The notes under the pieces: model-generated
Database searches by the model: none
Seen by the model: only the letters and a program-made list of their open reading frames with translations
Told to the model about the DNA's origin: nothing
Shown: positions 27,963-37,189 of the stretch, piece after piece
Position numbering within the stretch: the first letter of the stretch is position 1
Layout of the letters: every line of letters starts with the position of its first letter
Position numbers and translations under genes: made by a program
DNA from: Tolypothrix sp. FACHB-123
GTDB lineage: Bacteria; Cyanobacteriota; Cyanobacteriia; Cyanobacteriales; Nostocaceae
Assembly (NCBI RefSeq): GCF_014697075.1
Contig: NZ_JACJRE010000002.1
Coordinates: 186,001 to 250,000, forward strand
Direction of reading: 5' to 3'
DNA length: 64,000 nt

Positions 27963-30062
27963 TTAGGTAATACCAAAGAAAATCACTAAACCCAAAACTG
28001 CCCCAAAGATAATCAAGGCATAAAATTGAGCGCGACCATTTTCAAGATATTTCAATCCTTCACCACTCACAAGGGTGAAAAAGCCGGTGAGGTTAACAGC
28101 ACCATCAACGACCCGGAAATCAACTTCCATGACTTGTCTAGCTAGGCGACGCAAGCCGACGACAAAGACGCGATGGTAAATGTCATCAAAGTACCACTTG
28201 TTGAGGGAAAGCTCATAAAGTGGTTTGATTTTGGATGCGATCGCACTTGGGTCAATTTTACCCCGCAAATACATCAAGGAAGCCAAGGTAATCCCAATCA
28301 AGGAAATGCCTACAGAAGCCCCTGCCATAATGTAAAATTCCGTCGGATTAAACTCGGCGGCTTTTTCCAGTACTTCACTCAAGGTTTCTGTCGGTGGGAA
28401 GATGAATTGCTCAAAGTAGTTGGCGTATGGTGTGCCTACTAAACCAATCAAAATTGAAGGCACAGCTAAAACTGCCAAAGGTAGGGTCATTGTCCAAGGT
28501 GACTCATGGGGAGTATCACTGTGATGTCCATGAGAGTCATGGGAACCATGATGATCGCCTGTGGCTGCTAATTCGCCTTTCTTCATCGCCCCAGGCCCAA
28601 AAGTCGGGGCTGGTTCTCCTGATTCTAATTCCAGGATAATTGTCGATGCTTTCTTGAGCTTGGCTTTGATTTTCTCGTCAGTACCCCGGAATTTGCCTTC
28701 AAATGTCATGAAATACATTCTAAACATATAGAAAGCGGTAATCCCGGCAGTTAGCCAGCCAATCAACCACAAAAATGGGTTAGCTTCAAAGGCCTTGCCA
28801 AGAATTTCATCTTTTGACCAGAAACCAGCGAACGGTGGCACACCAGAAATTGCCAAGCAACCAATCAAGAAGGTAATCCCGGTGACTGGCATATACTTGC
28901 GCAATCCGCCCATGAGGCGCATATCCTGGGCTAATGCGGGGTCGTGACCGACAACGCCTTCCATACCGTGAATCACCGAACCAGAACCCAAGAACAGCAT
29001 CGCCTTAAAATAGGCGTGGGTCATCAGGTGGAATAATCCAGCACTATAGGAACCTACTCCCATTGCCATCACCATGTAACCTAATTGGGAAATGGTGGAG
29101 TAAGCTAAGCCTTTTTTGATGTCATTTTGGGTAATAGCAATTGATGCTCCCAAAAACGCCGTAAATGCACCCGTAAAGGCAATTACGTTCATGGCGGCGG
29201 GAACGTGTTCAAAAACGGGGTACATCCGGGCAATGAGGAACACCCCGGCGGCAACCATTGTGGCGGCGTGGATTAAGGCGGAAATCGGGGTAGGGCCTTC
29301 CATCGCATCCGGTAGCCAGACATGGAGCGGAAATTGAGCTGACTTGGCTACTGGGCCGAGGAAAACTAAAATCGCCAACAGGACAGCGAGGAAATTGCTG
29401 ATTGAACCTGATTGTACAAGTTCGCCCAGGCGATCGCCCATTACACCAAAATCAAAGCTGCCTGTTGCCCAAAATAGCCCCAAAATGCCAAGTAGGAGAC
29501 CGAAGTCCCCTACACGGTTGGTGACAAATGCTTTTTGGGCTGCGTCTGCTGCTGACTTGCGATCGTACCAAAAACCGACCAGCAAGTAGGAGCACATCCC
29601 TACCAATTCCCAAAATACGTAAACTTGCACGAGGTTGGAACTGACTACCAGACCCAACATTGAGGAACCAAACAAACTGAGATAGGCATAAAACCTGACG
29701 TAGCCCGGATCATGGGACATGTAGCCATCGGTGTAGACCATGACTAAGAAAGCTACTGTGGTCACAATCACCAGCATCACGGCTGTGAGGTGGTCGATTG
29801 TATAGCCCATACTCAGATGAAAATTCCCTGCTGCTGCCCATTCTAGGGTGCGGACATAGGTGGGATGTCCTTGAATTTGGCTCCACAGCAAGGTAATCGA
29901 CAGCCCCATCGCTGCTCCCATTAGGGAGATAATTACCGCAGCGTTCAGCTGTCGTAGGCGGTTTGTCACCTGATTTATCGAAATTAACCCTAGACCGACC
30001 AGCATTGCCCCAAACAAAGGCAATACAGGAATCAGCCAGGCATATTGATAGATTACTTCCAT
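27963..30062 (-). CDS. ndhF: NAD(P)H-quinone oxidoreductase chain 5 (NdhF, NDH-1)
   Basis: The 699-residue proton-pumping subunit of thylakoid NDH-1 has the long form with a C-terminal lateral helix. Around 16 helices are visible. FWELVGMCSYLLVGFWYDRKSAADAAQKAFVTNRVGDFG and FPLHVWLPDAMEGPTPISALIHAATMVAAGVFLIARM are the ND5 signatures. A soluble insert near residues 470-520 is His-rich (GDHHGSHDSHGHH). I start at ATG 30062 rather than the GTG one codon before. The start overlaps the stop of a small upstream frame by TGATG. The non-D3/F3 sequence and linkage to ndhD suggest the ndhF1 type. Confidence 0.95.
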   Translation of the reverse strand: MEVIYQYAWLIPVLPLFGAMLVGLGLISINQVTNRLRQLNAAVIISLMGAAMGLSITLLWSQIQGHPTYVRTLEWAAAGNFHLSMGYTIDHLTAVMLVIVTTVAFLVMVYTDGYMSHDPGYVRFYAYLSLFGSSMLGLVVSSNLVQVYVFWELVGMCSYLLVGFWYDRKSAADAAQKAFVTNRVGDFGLLLGILGLFWATGSFDFGVMGDRLGELVQSGSISNFLAVLLAILVFLGPVAKSAQFPLHVWLPDAMEGPTPISALIHAATMVAAGVFLIARMYPVFEHVPAAMNVIAFTGAFTAFLGASIAITQNDIKKGLAYSTISQLGYMVMAMGVGSYSAGLFHLMTHAYFKAMLFLGSGSVIHGMEGVVGHDPALAQDMRLMGGLRKYMPVTGITFLIGCLAISGVPPFAGFWSKDEILGKAFEANPFLWLIGWLTAGITAFYMFRMYFMTFEGKFRGTDEKIKAKLKKASTIILELESGEPAPTFGPGAMKKGELAATGDHHGSHDSHGHHSDTPHESPWTMTLPLAVLAVPSILIGLVGTPYANYFEQFIFPPTETLSEVLEKAAEFNPTEFYIMAGASVGISLIGITLASLMYLRGKIDPSAIASKIKPLYELSLNKWYFDDIYHRVFVVGLRRLARQVMEVDFRVVDGAVNLTGFFTLVSGEGLKYLENGRAQFYALIIFGAVLGLVIFFGIT

Positions 30063-30272
30063 CACTGACGCTTACTTTTAGGATTCTTGACTAAGTTAGA
30101 ACAGCGCTGCCAAAGGTCTTCAGCAGACTGGGACAGAGAGACAAGTGTGTAGGCACTGCTTTTGTGGATTGGGTCGCCAGTCTTGATTTCCTTGGGAGAA
30201 GCCGCAAAAAATCGCGGTTCTAGGTCATAGGCGACTGCGATCTTCGCATCTTCACTTTAAAGCAATCTCCAT
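30062..30272 (-). pseudogene. Small ORF upstream of ndhF, apparently broken by a one-base indel
   Basis: A minus-strand frame reads SEDAKIAVAYDLEPRFFAASPKEIKTGDPIHKSSAYTLVSLSQSAEDLWQRCSNLVKNPKSKRQ and stops with TGA overlapping the ndhF ATG (TGATG). It has no start codon of its own. An ATG at 30272 gives MEIAL and would join this frame if one A of a TTTAAAG run were absent (211 bases, one more than 70 codons). The coding-like composition and the exact stop/start overlap argue for a real, translationally coupled gene that is broken or mis-sequenced here. I do not recognise the product. Confidence 0.5.
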
Positions 30273-30345
30273 TGCAGTCAATTATCCGTCCTCAAGCAAC
30301 TGTCTATGTCGAACTGTTAATAATTGTGACACAATCCCTCTAGCA

Positions 30346-30379
30346 TAAAATACCCCACCAGGAAGTCTTTAGGTGGGGT
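30346..30379 (-). terminator. Hairpin downstream of the thioredoxin gene
   Basis: ACCCCACC and GGTGGGGT form a perfect 8-bp stem with a 12-base loop, about 105 bases beyond the thioredoxin stop on the minus strand, followed there by ATTTTATG. The weak T tract makes it a probable, not certain, terminator. Confidence 0.55.
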
Positions 30380-30483
30380 GTTAAGGTTGGTTTTAGATTT
30401 GCTTTACTAAATTGATAGTTAATTATCAATGGTCAAGAGTTCTAATACTTAATTTTGTGTATTGACTTTCGACCTTTTTTATG

Positions 30484-30864
30484 TTATCTACGTCCTACAT
30501 CCACTGTTTTAGCGCTACTGTAGGGGGAGTAACGCTTGTTGTAGTTAAGTTTTATCTCTTCTAAAGCCAGACGTAAGTCGTCTCTGCCACGAAAACCCTC
30601 AAGACGATATTGAATGGTGCCATTTTCAATTAACAGTAAAGTTGGTAATGACTTCAGGCGATATGTCGTAGACAATTTAAAATTTTGGTCAGCGTTAACT
30701 CCGACTAATTTAATTTGGTCACCACATTGAGTCTGAAATTGCAACAACAAAGGGTGGATAATGCGGCACAAACCACACCAAGGTGCTTCAAAATTCACTA
30801 AAACCGGAATAGGAGATTCTAAAACTTCTTGAGTAAATGTCCGCTCACTAACCGACAACACCAT
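30484..30864 (-). CDS. Thioredoxin-like protein with WCGLC active site (TrxC-like)
   Basis: The 126-residue thioredoxin fold has the active site WCGLC at residues 29-33 and the cis-Pro in KSLPTLLL at residue 74. Canonical thioredoxins have WCGPC; the Leu variant is what I recall for the cyanobacterial C-type thioredoxin, which makes reduction by the usual reductase uncertain. A basic tail of about 20 residues (NKRYSPYSSAKTVDVGRR) extends beyond the fold. It lies between ndhF and the NnrU/rbcR pair and may share redox-related regulation; that is inference. Confidence 0.85.
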   Translation of the reverse strand: MVLSVSERTFTQEVLESPIPVLVNFEAPWCGLCRIIHPLLLQFQTQCGDQIKLVGVNADQNFKLSTTYRLKSLPTLLLIENGTIQYRLEGFRGRDDLRLALEEIKLNYNKRYSPYSSAKTVDVGRR

Positions 30865-31393
30865 GACGCCTCTAAATTTATAGGGTTTTTATATCAAACT
30901 AACTATCGACAAGTGATATTGGCAAGCCATTAACTGTCGATAGACGCTCTGTGGGCACAAATAGTTTAGACAAAAATTGATCGCGTTGATTGCGGCGCTG
31001 ATAAAAAAGCCACCGTAAATATCGCTTTGGCTTTTGGAAATGCTTAATTGTTGGTAGTCACTGCTACTGAGGTATGCAAGCTAAGCTAGTCATCTGTCGG
31101 TAGTTTTGCGGCTTTATTTCTATTTCAGCCTGAAAACAGGCGCTTGCAGATTATTTGCCACGAACTCTGACTATTGACCCTGGATAAAATCTTCCTGTCA
31201 TAATTGACGTGAAGAGGTTTAATCCCTAGCGAAAATGATTGAGCAGTGAGTAATAACATAGAATCTCAAACTGACTACATGCACCCCCACTGGTAGCTAT
31301 TTGAATTTATCCTACATTGATTTGGTAACAATTGATAAGTTGTAATTTTCATCAATTTGAGTAGTATCTGTTGATAGCGGGGATCGCCTAAAA
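30865..31393. other. Intergenic region, nothing recognised
   Basis: A 529-base spacer upstream of the thioredoxin gene and downstream of the NnrU-like gene, both on the minus strand. No ORF, tandem repeat or strong hairpin stands out. It probably carries the thioredoxin promoter. Confidence 0.45.
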
Positions 31394-32110
31394 CTACCAT
31401 GTTAACTTACTAGTTGCGGATAATAACAGGGGGTGCGACCACCAAAGTAAACACACAAAAATCGCAACTCCTAAATAAGCAGGACGAAGAAATTCTGACC
31501 ACTTCAGAGATTGACGACCGTCAATAATTGCCGCGAAGGGAATAATAGAAGTTCGCTGTTTCACACTTGCAAAAGCTTCACCATAACGTTGACTTAGGCG
31601 ACGATCCCCGTGCCAAACACCAAACAAATGATGCAATACTAAGCCAATTGAGGTCACTAGGGTAAAGGTCGTACCCAACCAGAGAGTATGGGCAACACAC
31701 CAAATGATCTGCCCTACCATTTGCGGATGACGGGTAATGCGAATAATGCCAGTTTCGTAAAGATGAACCTGGGGCTTTTGAATCGCCGCAATCTCTAGTA
31801 GATTGAAGGTGGCAGGATACAAAAATAAAAAAGAAATCGCTGACAGCACCCAAACTAAAATCTGGATACCGACTACATCCTGCACCTGCCAAAGTTGCAA
31901 ACCATCATAACGGTGATTAAAAAAGTAAATAATTAATATTACAGCCAAGGGCAGGCTGACTAAGGCAAATAAAATTCGGTAAAGCCTTGGCCCAATTCGT
32001 TTTTCTGCCCAAGGACGGAGCGCTGCGCCCCCGCTGTGAGCGATCGCAAAAACTAACTGTAGCCCCAATATGACAAAATGACTGGGGGTTAACCAAGAAA
32101 TCAGCATCAT
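31394..32110 (-). CDS. NnrU-like membrane protein
   Basis: The 238-residue integral membrane protein has about six helices. The HSGGAALRPWAE, GIIRITRHPQMVGQIIWCVAHTLW and FGVWHGDRRLSQRYGEAF segments are typical of the NnrU family, in which conserved His residues may bind haem. Relatives include the plant and algal 15-cis-zeta-carotene isomerase Z-ISO, so a carotenoid or haem-related role is possible; neither can be proved here. It is divergent from rbcR, with 216 bases between them holding the promoters. Two adjacent ATG codons can serve as start. Confidence 0.82.
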   Translation of the reverse strand: MMLISWLTPSHFVILGLQLVFAIAHSGGAALRPWAEKRIGPRLYRILFALVSLPLAVILIIYFFNHRYDGLQLWQVQDVVGIQILVWVLSAISFLFLYPATFNLLEIAAIQKPQVHLYETGIIRITRHPQMVGQIIWCVAHTLWLGTTFTLVTSIGLVLHHLFGVWHGDRRLSQRYGEAFASVKQRTSIIPFAAIIDGRQSLKWSEFLRPAYLGVAIFVCLLWWSHPLLLSATSKLTW

Positions 32111-32326
32111 AACTTATACGTAAGTGAAGTAAATTAAAGAAAACTTAGTACAGTACAACCAATACCACAAAGTATTTAAACGGGGACTTTAGTCAAGATG
32201 TTGTGCTACTGTCTTTTCCGAGTCAAGCTTCCAAGTTTAAGATGCGATTAATCATACCGAGAAACCTGGGTGTGAAATGCTGATTTCTTGTCAAAGCCGC
32301 TCCTTTCTTGTTTGTGGGTTTAGCCT

Positions 32327-33340
32327 ATGTCTGACCTTCCTTTCACTTTAGATCAGTTACGTATTCTCAAAGCGATCGCTGTAGAAGGGAGCTTCAAGCG
32401 CGCCGCTGATAGTCTTTACGTATCCCAGCCTGCTGTCAGTTTACAAGTGCAAAACTTAGAACGGCAGCTCGATGTCCCATTATTTGACCGTGGAGGACGC
32501 CGTGCCCAATTAACCGAAGCCGGACACCTACTGCTGAGTTATGGGGAAAAAATTCTCAGTCTCTGTCAAGAAACTTGTCGCGCGATCGAAGATTTACAAA
32601 ATCTCCAAGGCGGTACTTTGATTGTCGGTGCTTCCCAAACCACTGGCACTTATCTACTCCCAAGAATGATCGGCATGTTTCGCCAAAAATATCCCGATGT
32701 CGCAGTACAATTACATGTCCATTCGACTCGCCGGACAGCTTGGAGTGTTGCCAACGGACAAGTAGATTTAGCGATCATTGGCGGCGAAATTCCCGGTGAA
32801 TTAGCAGAATCTTTAGAAATTATTCCCTACGCGGAAGATGAGCTGGTGCTGATTCTACCTGTCTTTCATCCCTTTAGTAAACTTGAAACTATCCAAAAAG
32901 AAGACCTTTATAAACTCCAATTCATCACTTTAGATTCGCAATCAACTATCCGCAAAGTCATAGATCAAGTACTAGCCCGCTGTGAAATCGATACCCGGCG
33001 TTTTAAAGTTGAAATGGAATTAAATTCCATAGAAGCAATTAAGAATGCCGTGCAATCTGGTTTAGGGGCGGCTTTTGTTTCCACATCCGCGATCGCTAAA
33101 GAGTTGCAAATGGGCGTATTGCATTGTGCTCCCATTGAAGGCGTCGTTGTCAAGCGCACGCTGTGGCTGATTTTTAATCCTAATCGCTATCGCTCCAAAG
33201 CAGCAGAGGCTTTTAGCCAAGAAATTTTGCCCCAGTTTGCCACTCCAGGATGGAACCATAATGTATTAAAATTGTCGCAAAAAAATTTAATGCTGAATAC
33301 ATTGGAGATAGTGACACCTGCGATCGCTGACGAAGACTGA
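32327..33340 (+). CDS. rbcR: LysR-type regulator RbcR (CbbR/Ycf30 type)
   Basis: The 337-residue transcription factor has an N-terminal winged HTH ([38 protein letters not shown]) and a two-lobed effector domain from about residue 95. The sequence [39 protein letters not shown] is close to what I recall of cyanobacterial RbcR/Ycf30, the activator of Rubisco genes; NdhR/CmpR paralogues differ. The divergent NnrU gene and nearby ndhF/ndhD fit a gene order I remember from Anabaena. Autoregulation through the shared spacer is likely for a LysR protein. Confidence 0.83.
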   Translation: MSDLPFTLDQLRILKAIAVEGSFKRAADSLYVSQPAVSLQVQNLERQLDVPLFDRGGRRAQLTEAGHLLLSYGEKILSLCQETCRAIEDLQNLQGGTLIVGASQTTGTYLLPRMIGMFRQKYPDVAVQLHVHSTRRTAWSVANGQVDLAIIGGEIPGELAESLEIIPYAEDELVLILPVFHPFSKLETIQKEDLYKLQFITLDSQSTIRKVIDQVLARCEIDTRRFKVEMELNSIEAIKNAVQSGLGAAFVSTSAIAKELQMGVLHCAPIEGVVVKRTLWLIFNPNRYRSKAAEAFSQEILPQFATPGWNHNVLKLSQKNLMLNTLEIVTPAIADED

Positions 33341-33366
33341 CTTTTAGTAAATAGTTATTAGTCATT

Positions 33367-33782
33367 AGGAGGCTAGTAAAATGAGGCAGTGCAGTTTTGG
33401 GGAGCCACTGCGTTACAAAGCCAGTCGCGTAGTTAAGCAGTCCGGTCTTGGGGGTTTTCCCCAGGAAGAACTACCGCACATGGTTTCCCGACTTGAGCGA
33501 ACTGGCGTGAGGTAACCTCCGTTGTAGCAACTGGCGTCGGGTTTTTTGGCTTGTAGACACCCGAAGGGTGGCTTCCCGCAGGGTAGCAAGTAGCATAATT
33601 TCCCCCATGAGTAACTGCCGACAGGGTTCCCCAACTTGTCGCAATTGCTGTTCAACATAGGGGTTATCGTTTCCTCTTTGGTGTTAGTTTTTTTGCACCA
33701 GAAGAGGGTTTCCTCAGAGTAGCTACTAGGTTTAGTCCCTTGCCAATCAGCAAGTGGCGTATGCTTCCCATGAGCAACTAGC
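33367..33782. repeat. Dispersed repeat region with a repeat-derived 44-codon frame
   Basis: This GC-richer stretch is built of related pieces. GCAAGTAGCATAATTTCCCC...ATGAGTAACTG (33586-33617) and GCAAGTGGCGTATGCTTCCCATGAGCAACTAGC (33750-33782) are imperfect copies, and ACTGGCGT occurs twice. A frame at 33381-33515 (MRQCSFGEPLRYKASR, then VVKQSGLGGF) has AGGAGG 8 bases ahead of its ATG. Its peptide looks like translated dispersed repeat, common in cyanobacterial spacers, not a conserved gene. Confidence 0.55.
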
Positions 33783-34026
33783 TAGCCCAAAGGTCATGTG
33801 TCATTAGTTAAACAAACTATAACTGCGGCGTGGTATTCCCAAGTAGGTATCGCACCTTCATGGGTTTATTTGCTTGTCAACGCTTTACTGCCGCTACCTG
33901 TGCATTCTAGCCTTCCATCTCGTTTGGCTACACACAGCAGCTAATATCGTTTTAATCAGGCTGTTGAATATTGGCTGTTCCAAAAAAATACCAGGGTAGA
34001 TTATTTATTTACACCACGCTGTACGA
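33783..34026. other. Intergenic remainder before the kinase gene
   Basis: No ORF or firm structure. It holds leftovers of the repeat region, then AT-rich DNA leading to the heptamer array and the kinase start. Confidence 0.4.
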
Positions 34027-34068
34027 TGGACTACTGACTATGGACTTTTGACTATGGACTCTTGACGA
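34027..34068 (+). repeat. STRR heptamer array (6 units)
   Basis: Six consecutive 7-mers: TGGACTA, CTGACTA, TGGACTT, TTGACTA, TGGACTC, TTGACGA. The array ends 9 bases before the kinase ATG, so it forms the 5' leader and covers the ribosome-binding region. Confidence 0.8.
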
Positions 34069-34077
34069 ATAACTAAA

Positions 34078-35469
34078 ATGGAAGTTTACTGCACTCGTCC
34101 ACGCTGTCCCCGTCCACAAAACTATTTTGCGGATTTAGATGATAACACAACCCTAAAAACAGCTCAGCAAAAATACTGCACTACCTGTGGAATGCCATTA
34201 ATGCTAGATGGGCGCTATGTTCCCATCAGGCTATTAGGTAGGGGAGGGTTTGGAGCCGCATTTTTAGCCCGCGATCGCCGAATTCCCGGAATGCGCCAAT
34301 GCGTAGTTAAGCAGTTTCAACCTACAGGTAACTTAGGCTCTCATCAACTACAAGTAGCCCAACAACTATTTGAAAGAGAAGCAGAAGTCCTCGCAGAAAT
34401 CGGTAACGAACACGAACAAATTCCCGACTTGTTCGCGTTCTTTCCGATCGCAGTTCCCAGCTTGCAACCAGGACAGCAAGACCAGTTTTTTTACTTAGTC
34501 CAGGAATATATTAATGGACAAAATCTGGAAGAAGAATTAATTACCAAGAGTAGGTTTTCGGAAGCAGAAATTTTAGAAGTACTGCAAGAAATACTCAAAG
34601 TCCTCAAATTTGTTCACAATCGCGGCATTATTCACAGAGATATCAAACCTTCTAATATCATGCGCCGTCGTGATGGCAAAATTTTTTTGCTAGATTTTGG
34701 TGCAGTGAAGCAAGTAACTAATTCCCCGGCAATTTCTTCTACAGGTATTTATTCTATAGGCTATGCACCACCAGAGCAGGTAGCAGGCAATCAGGTATTT
34801 CCATCTACAGATTTATACGCCTTAGCTGTAACTGCGATCGCTTTGCTAACTGGTCAAGAAGCAACTAAGTTGTTTGATGGCTACAGTAACCAGTGGAAAT
34901 GGCGCACACAAGTTAATATTAATCCTCACTTAGCTGATATTTTAGACAAAATGCTCCTGCCTGCTGCCAATCAACGCTTTGCATCATCTCAAGAGGTGCT
35001 AGATGCATTAGCAGGATTAGATCAACCACACTTGATAGTACCTACACAAATTAAACCCACATTCCTCAACGCTTCAAAAGGTTCTATCCGCGTCGCTTCA
35101 CAATCACCAACCGCTATACCAGCTTTTTCTACATGGGAATTGTTAGGAGGAGCAGCCTTTAGTGGTTTTGAAGGGGCGTTAATTGGGATTGCTTGTTTTA
35201 GTTTGATACGTCACCCCATCATTACTCTAAGTATTTCATTTGGAATTTTGGGAATACTGATTTTTGCTCAAACAAGAAGGTGGATTGAAAAGTTAGATTT
35301 ATTAATCATTCCAGCTATTTCTTTTGCTATTATTTCTTTTATCCCACTCTTGCGCGCACAACTGGGCATTCAACAAATATTGATATTAGCATTTGTATCT
35401 ACTTTAGTAAGTATTTCACTCACTGCACTATTTCGTCTGATCTATAAATTACTTTCTTTAATTCTTTAA
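34078..35469 (+). CDS. Ser/Thr protein kinase with N-terminal Cys motif and C-terminal membrane helices
   Basis: The 463-residue Hanks-type kinase has an N-terminal zinc-ribbon-like segment (Cys 5 and 10, CTTC at about 35-38). It then has the P-loop GRGGFG, VVKQF with the ATP Lys, the catalytic loop HRDIKPSN, DFG and an APPEQ motif, all intact. The C-terminal 110 residues form about four hydrophobic helices that should anchor the protein. The gene for a membrane-anchored PstS-like protein follows after 199 bases on the same strand, hinting at a shared sensory job. A heptamer array occupies the leader, with no recognisable Shine-Dalgarno. Confidence 0.9.
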   Translation: MEVYCTRPRCPRPQNYFADLDDNTTLKTAQQKYCTTCGMPLMLDGRYVPIRLLGRGGFGAAFLARDRRIPGMRQCVVKQFQPTGNLGSHQLQVAQQLFEREAEVLAEIGNEHEQIPDLFAFFPIAVPSLQPGQQDQFFYLVQEYINGQNLEEELITKSRFSEAEILEVLQEILKVLKFVHNRGIIHRDIKPSNIMRRRDGKIFLLDFGAVKQVTNSPAISSTGIYSIGYAPPEQVAGNQVFPSTDLYALAVTAIALLTGQEATKLFDGYSNQWKWRTQVNINPHLADILDKMLLPAANQRFASSQEVLDALAGLDQPHLIVPTQIKPTFLNASKGSIRVASQSPTAIPAFSTWELLGGAAFSGFEGALIGIACFSLIRHPIITLSISFGILGILIFAQTRRWIEKLDLLIIPAISFAIISFIPLLRAQLGIQQILILAFVSTLVSISLTALFRLIYKLLSLIL

Positions 35470-35668
35470 GCTTGTTCGCTGTAACAAATAATAATTTTGG
35501 TTTTTAGTAAAATTTAAGAAACTTTTAACAGGGGCATCTACAGAGAAATCAGTAATTAAAAAATTAATTACCGATCGCTGCGTAAACTGAATTTTACCCA
35601 TTCTTAACCTAACAACACGCACAATAGAAAATTGTTGGCGTTGATAAGTAACAATCAAAATAATAATT

Positions 35669-36697
35669 ATGTCGCCAAAAAACGAAACTAATGAAACTGG
35701 GGTTTTGGTTTTAACTTTGGCGATCACGCTAGGATTGGTTGGTAGTGTCTTCTGGTGGTTAGCCAATAATTCTGGTGTGATCGATAATTTGACAACTAAT
35801 CAATCCCGTCCACCACAAGATACATATACCCATAAAGTTAATCTTCCCTCAGGATTGTATAGTTATGGGGGTAGCACTACTTGGGCCCCAATTCGCAAAC
35901 AAATAGAGCCAGAAATGCAAAAGTTGTGGCCTAAATTTCAACTACGTTATACCGATCCCACTACTGGTGCGCCTGGATCGGGTACGGGAATTAAAATGCT
36001 TTTGGATAATCAACTGGCGTTTTCTCAGTCATCTCGCTCCTTAAAAGATGATGAGTTTCAAAAAGCACAACAACGTGGCTTCACATTGAAAGAAATTCCT
36101 GTAGGCATTGACGGAATTGCGATCGCAGTTAACCCCAATCTGCAAATTCCTGGTTTAACTCTGGCACAGCTTAAAGATATATACACAGGTAAAATCACTA
36201 ACTGGCAACAGGTAAAGGGCCCTAATTTAGCAATTACGCCCTACTCTCGGCGTTTAGAGGAAGGTGGAACTATTGAATTTTTTGCTGAAAATATCCTGGA
36301 AGGAGAAAAATTTGGCTCCAAGGTAAAATTTATTCCAACAACAACTCAGGCTTTAAGAGAAGTGGCAAAGAATCCAGGGGGAATTTACTATAGTTCTGCG
36401 CCGGAAGTAGTTGGGCAATGTGGTGTCAAGCCACTACCTTTGGGACGAAAACCAGATCAACTAATTCCACCTTATAAACAACCTTTCGTTCCCCTGCAAA
36501 ACTGCCCAAAACAGCGTAACCAAATCAATGCACTTGGCTTCCAAACGGGTGAATACCCAGTTACTAGGCGGTTATTTGTAATAATTAAACAAAATGGACA
36601 AAGCGATCAGCTGGCTGGAGAAGCTTATGCTAACTGGCTGCTAACTAACCAAGGTCAGGAATTAATTACTAAAGCTGGGTTTGTCAGAATTCGCTAA
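35669..36697 (+). CDS. PstS-like phosphate-type substrate-binding protein, membrane-anchored
   Basis: The 342-residue protein has one N-terminal helix (about 11-32) with no clear cleavage or lipobox site, so it is probably a signal anchor. It continues as a periplasmic binding protein of the PstS class: GLYSYGGSTTWAPI, GAPGSGTGIKMLL, GIDGIAIAVNP, LKDIYTGKITNWQ and SRRLEEGGTIEFF are typical of phosphate binding proteins. No pstCAB genes are adjacent. It may deliver a ligand signal to the upstream kinase, which is inference. A decayed paralogue lies 0.5 kb downstream. Confidence 0.85.
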   Translation: MSPKNETNETGVLVLTLAITLGLVGSVFWWLANNSGVIDNLTTNQSRPPQDTYTHKVNLPSGLYSYGGSTTWAPIRKQIEPEMQKLWPKFQLRYTDPTTGAPGSGTGIKMLLDNQLAFSQSSRSLKDDEFQKAQQRGFTLKEIPVGIDGIAIAVNPNLQIPGLTLAQLKDIYTGKITNWQQVKGPNLAITPYSRRLEEGGTIEFFAENILEGEKFGSKVKFIPTTTQALREVAKNPGGIYYSSAPEVVGQCGVKPLPLGRKPDQLIPPYKQPFVPLQNCPKQRNQINALGFQTGEYPVTRRLFVIIKQNGQSDQLAGEAYANWLLTNQGQELITKAGFVRIR

Positions 36698-37189
36698 TTA
36701 ATTAAATATTTGTAATTAGGTTTGATACCAGCCCTTTCAAGGTGAACTGTCAAATCTTTTTCTCTCTGTGCCTTGCACGCTTTCTAGGTGTTCAAAAATC
36801 ATTTATTTGATCTAAAAAGGCACAGCGTAAAGAGATTAAAACAGATTTTTGAGCAAAATTTTACCCTCTTACAAGGGCTGATATTCATCTTTGAAGTTTG
36901 ACTGAGAAGAAATATTTTTCATCTCCTGGTTGTGAATTTTGTGGTGATTGACTGCTTTGAATCTCCATCAAAGATTCCCAAAAACAAATAACCCCCAGGC
37001 TTCAATAAAAAACCTAGCGGCAATAATGTTTACCCAAAAAATTTGGTTGGTTAACTTGTTGGCTATTCAGTACAATTTCTTTCCAGCAAAAGCCAAGGCT
37101 GAAAAAATTAGGGAATTCGAGAAATTAAACTATTCAGTTTTCAGAGATTGCTTTTTCTGCTGACACAGCGATTAGATATTTTTTATTTG
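36698..37189. other. Spacer between PstS-like gene and its decayed copy
   Basis: An inverted repeat CTGTGCCTT (36766-36774) and AAGGCACAG (36817-36825) brackets a 42-base loop and could terminate or stabilise the PstS-like mRNA. A frame at 36948-37163 is open and has a signal-like stretch after an inner Met (MFTQKIWLVNLL), which may be the ruined 5' part of the following pseudogene. Confidence 0.45.

Noticed and set aside
36948-37163. 71-codon frame with a signal-like stretch
   Set aside because: Could be the ruined start of the PstS-like copy; no family match and no continuation in frame.
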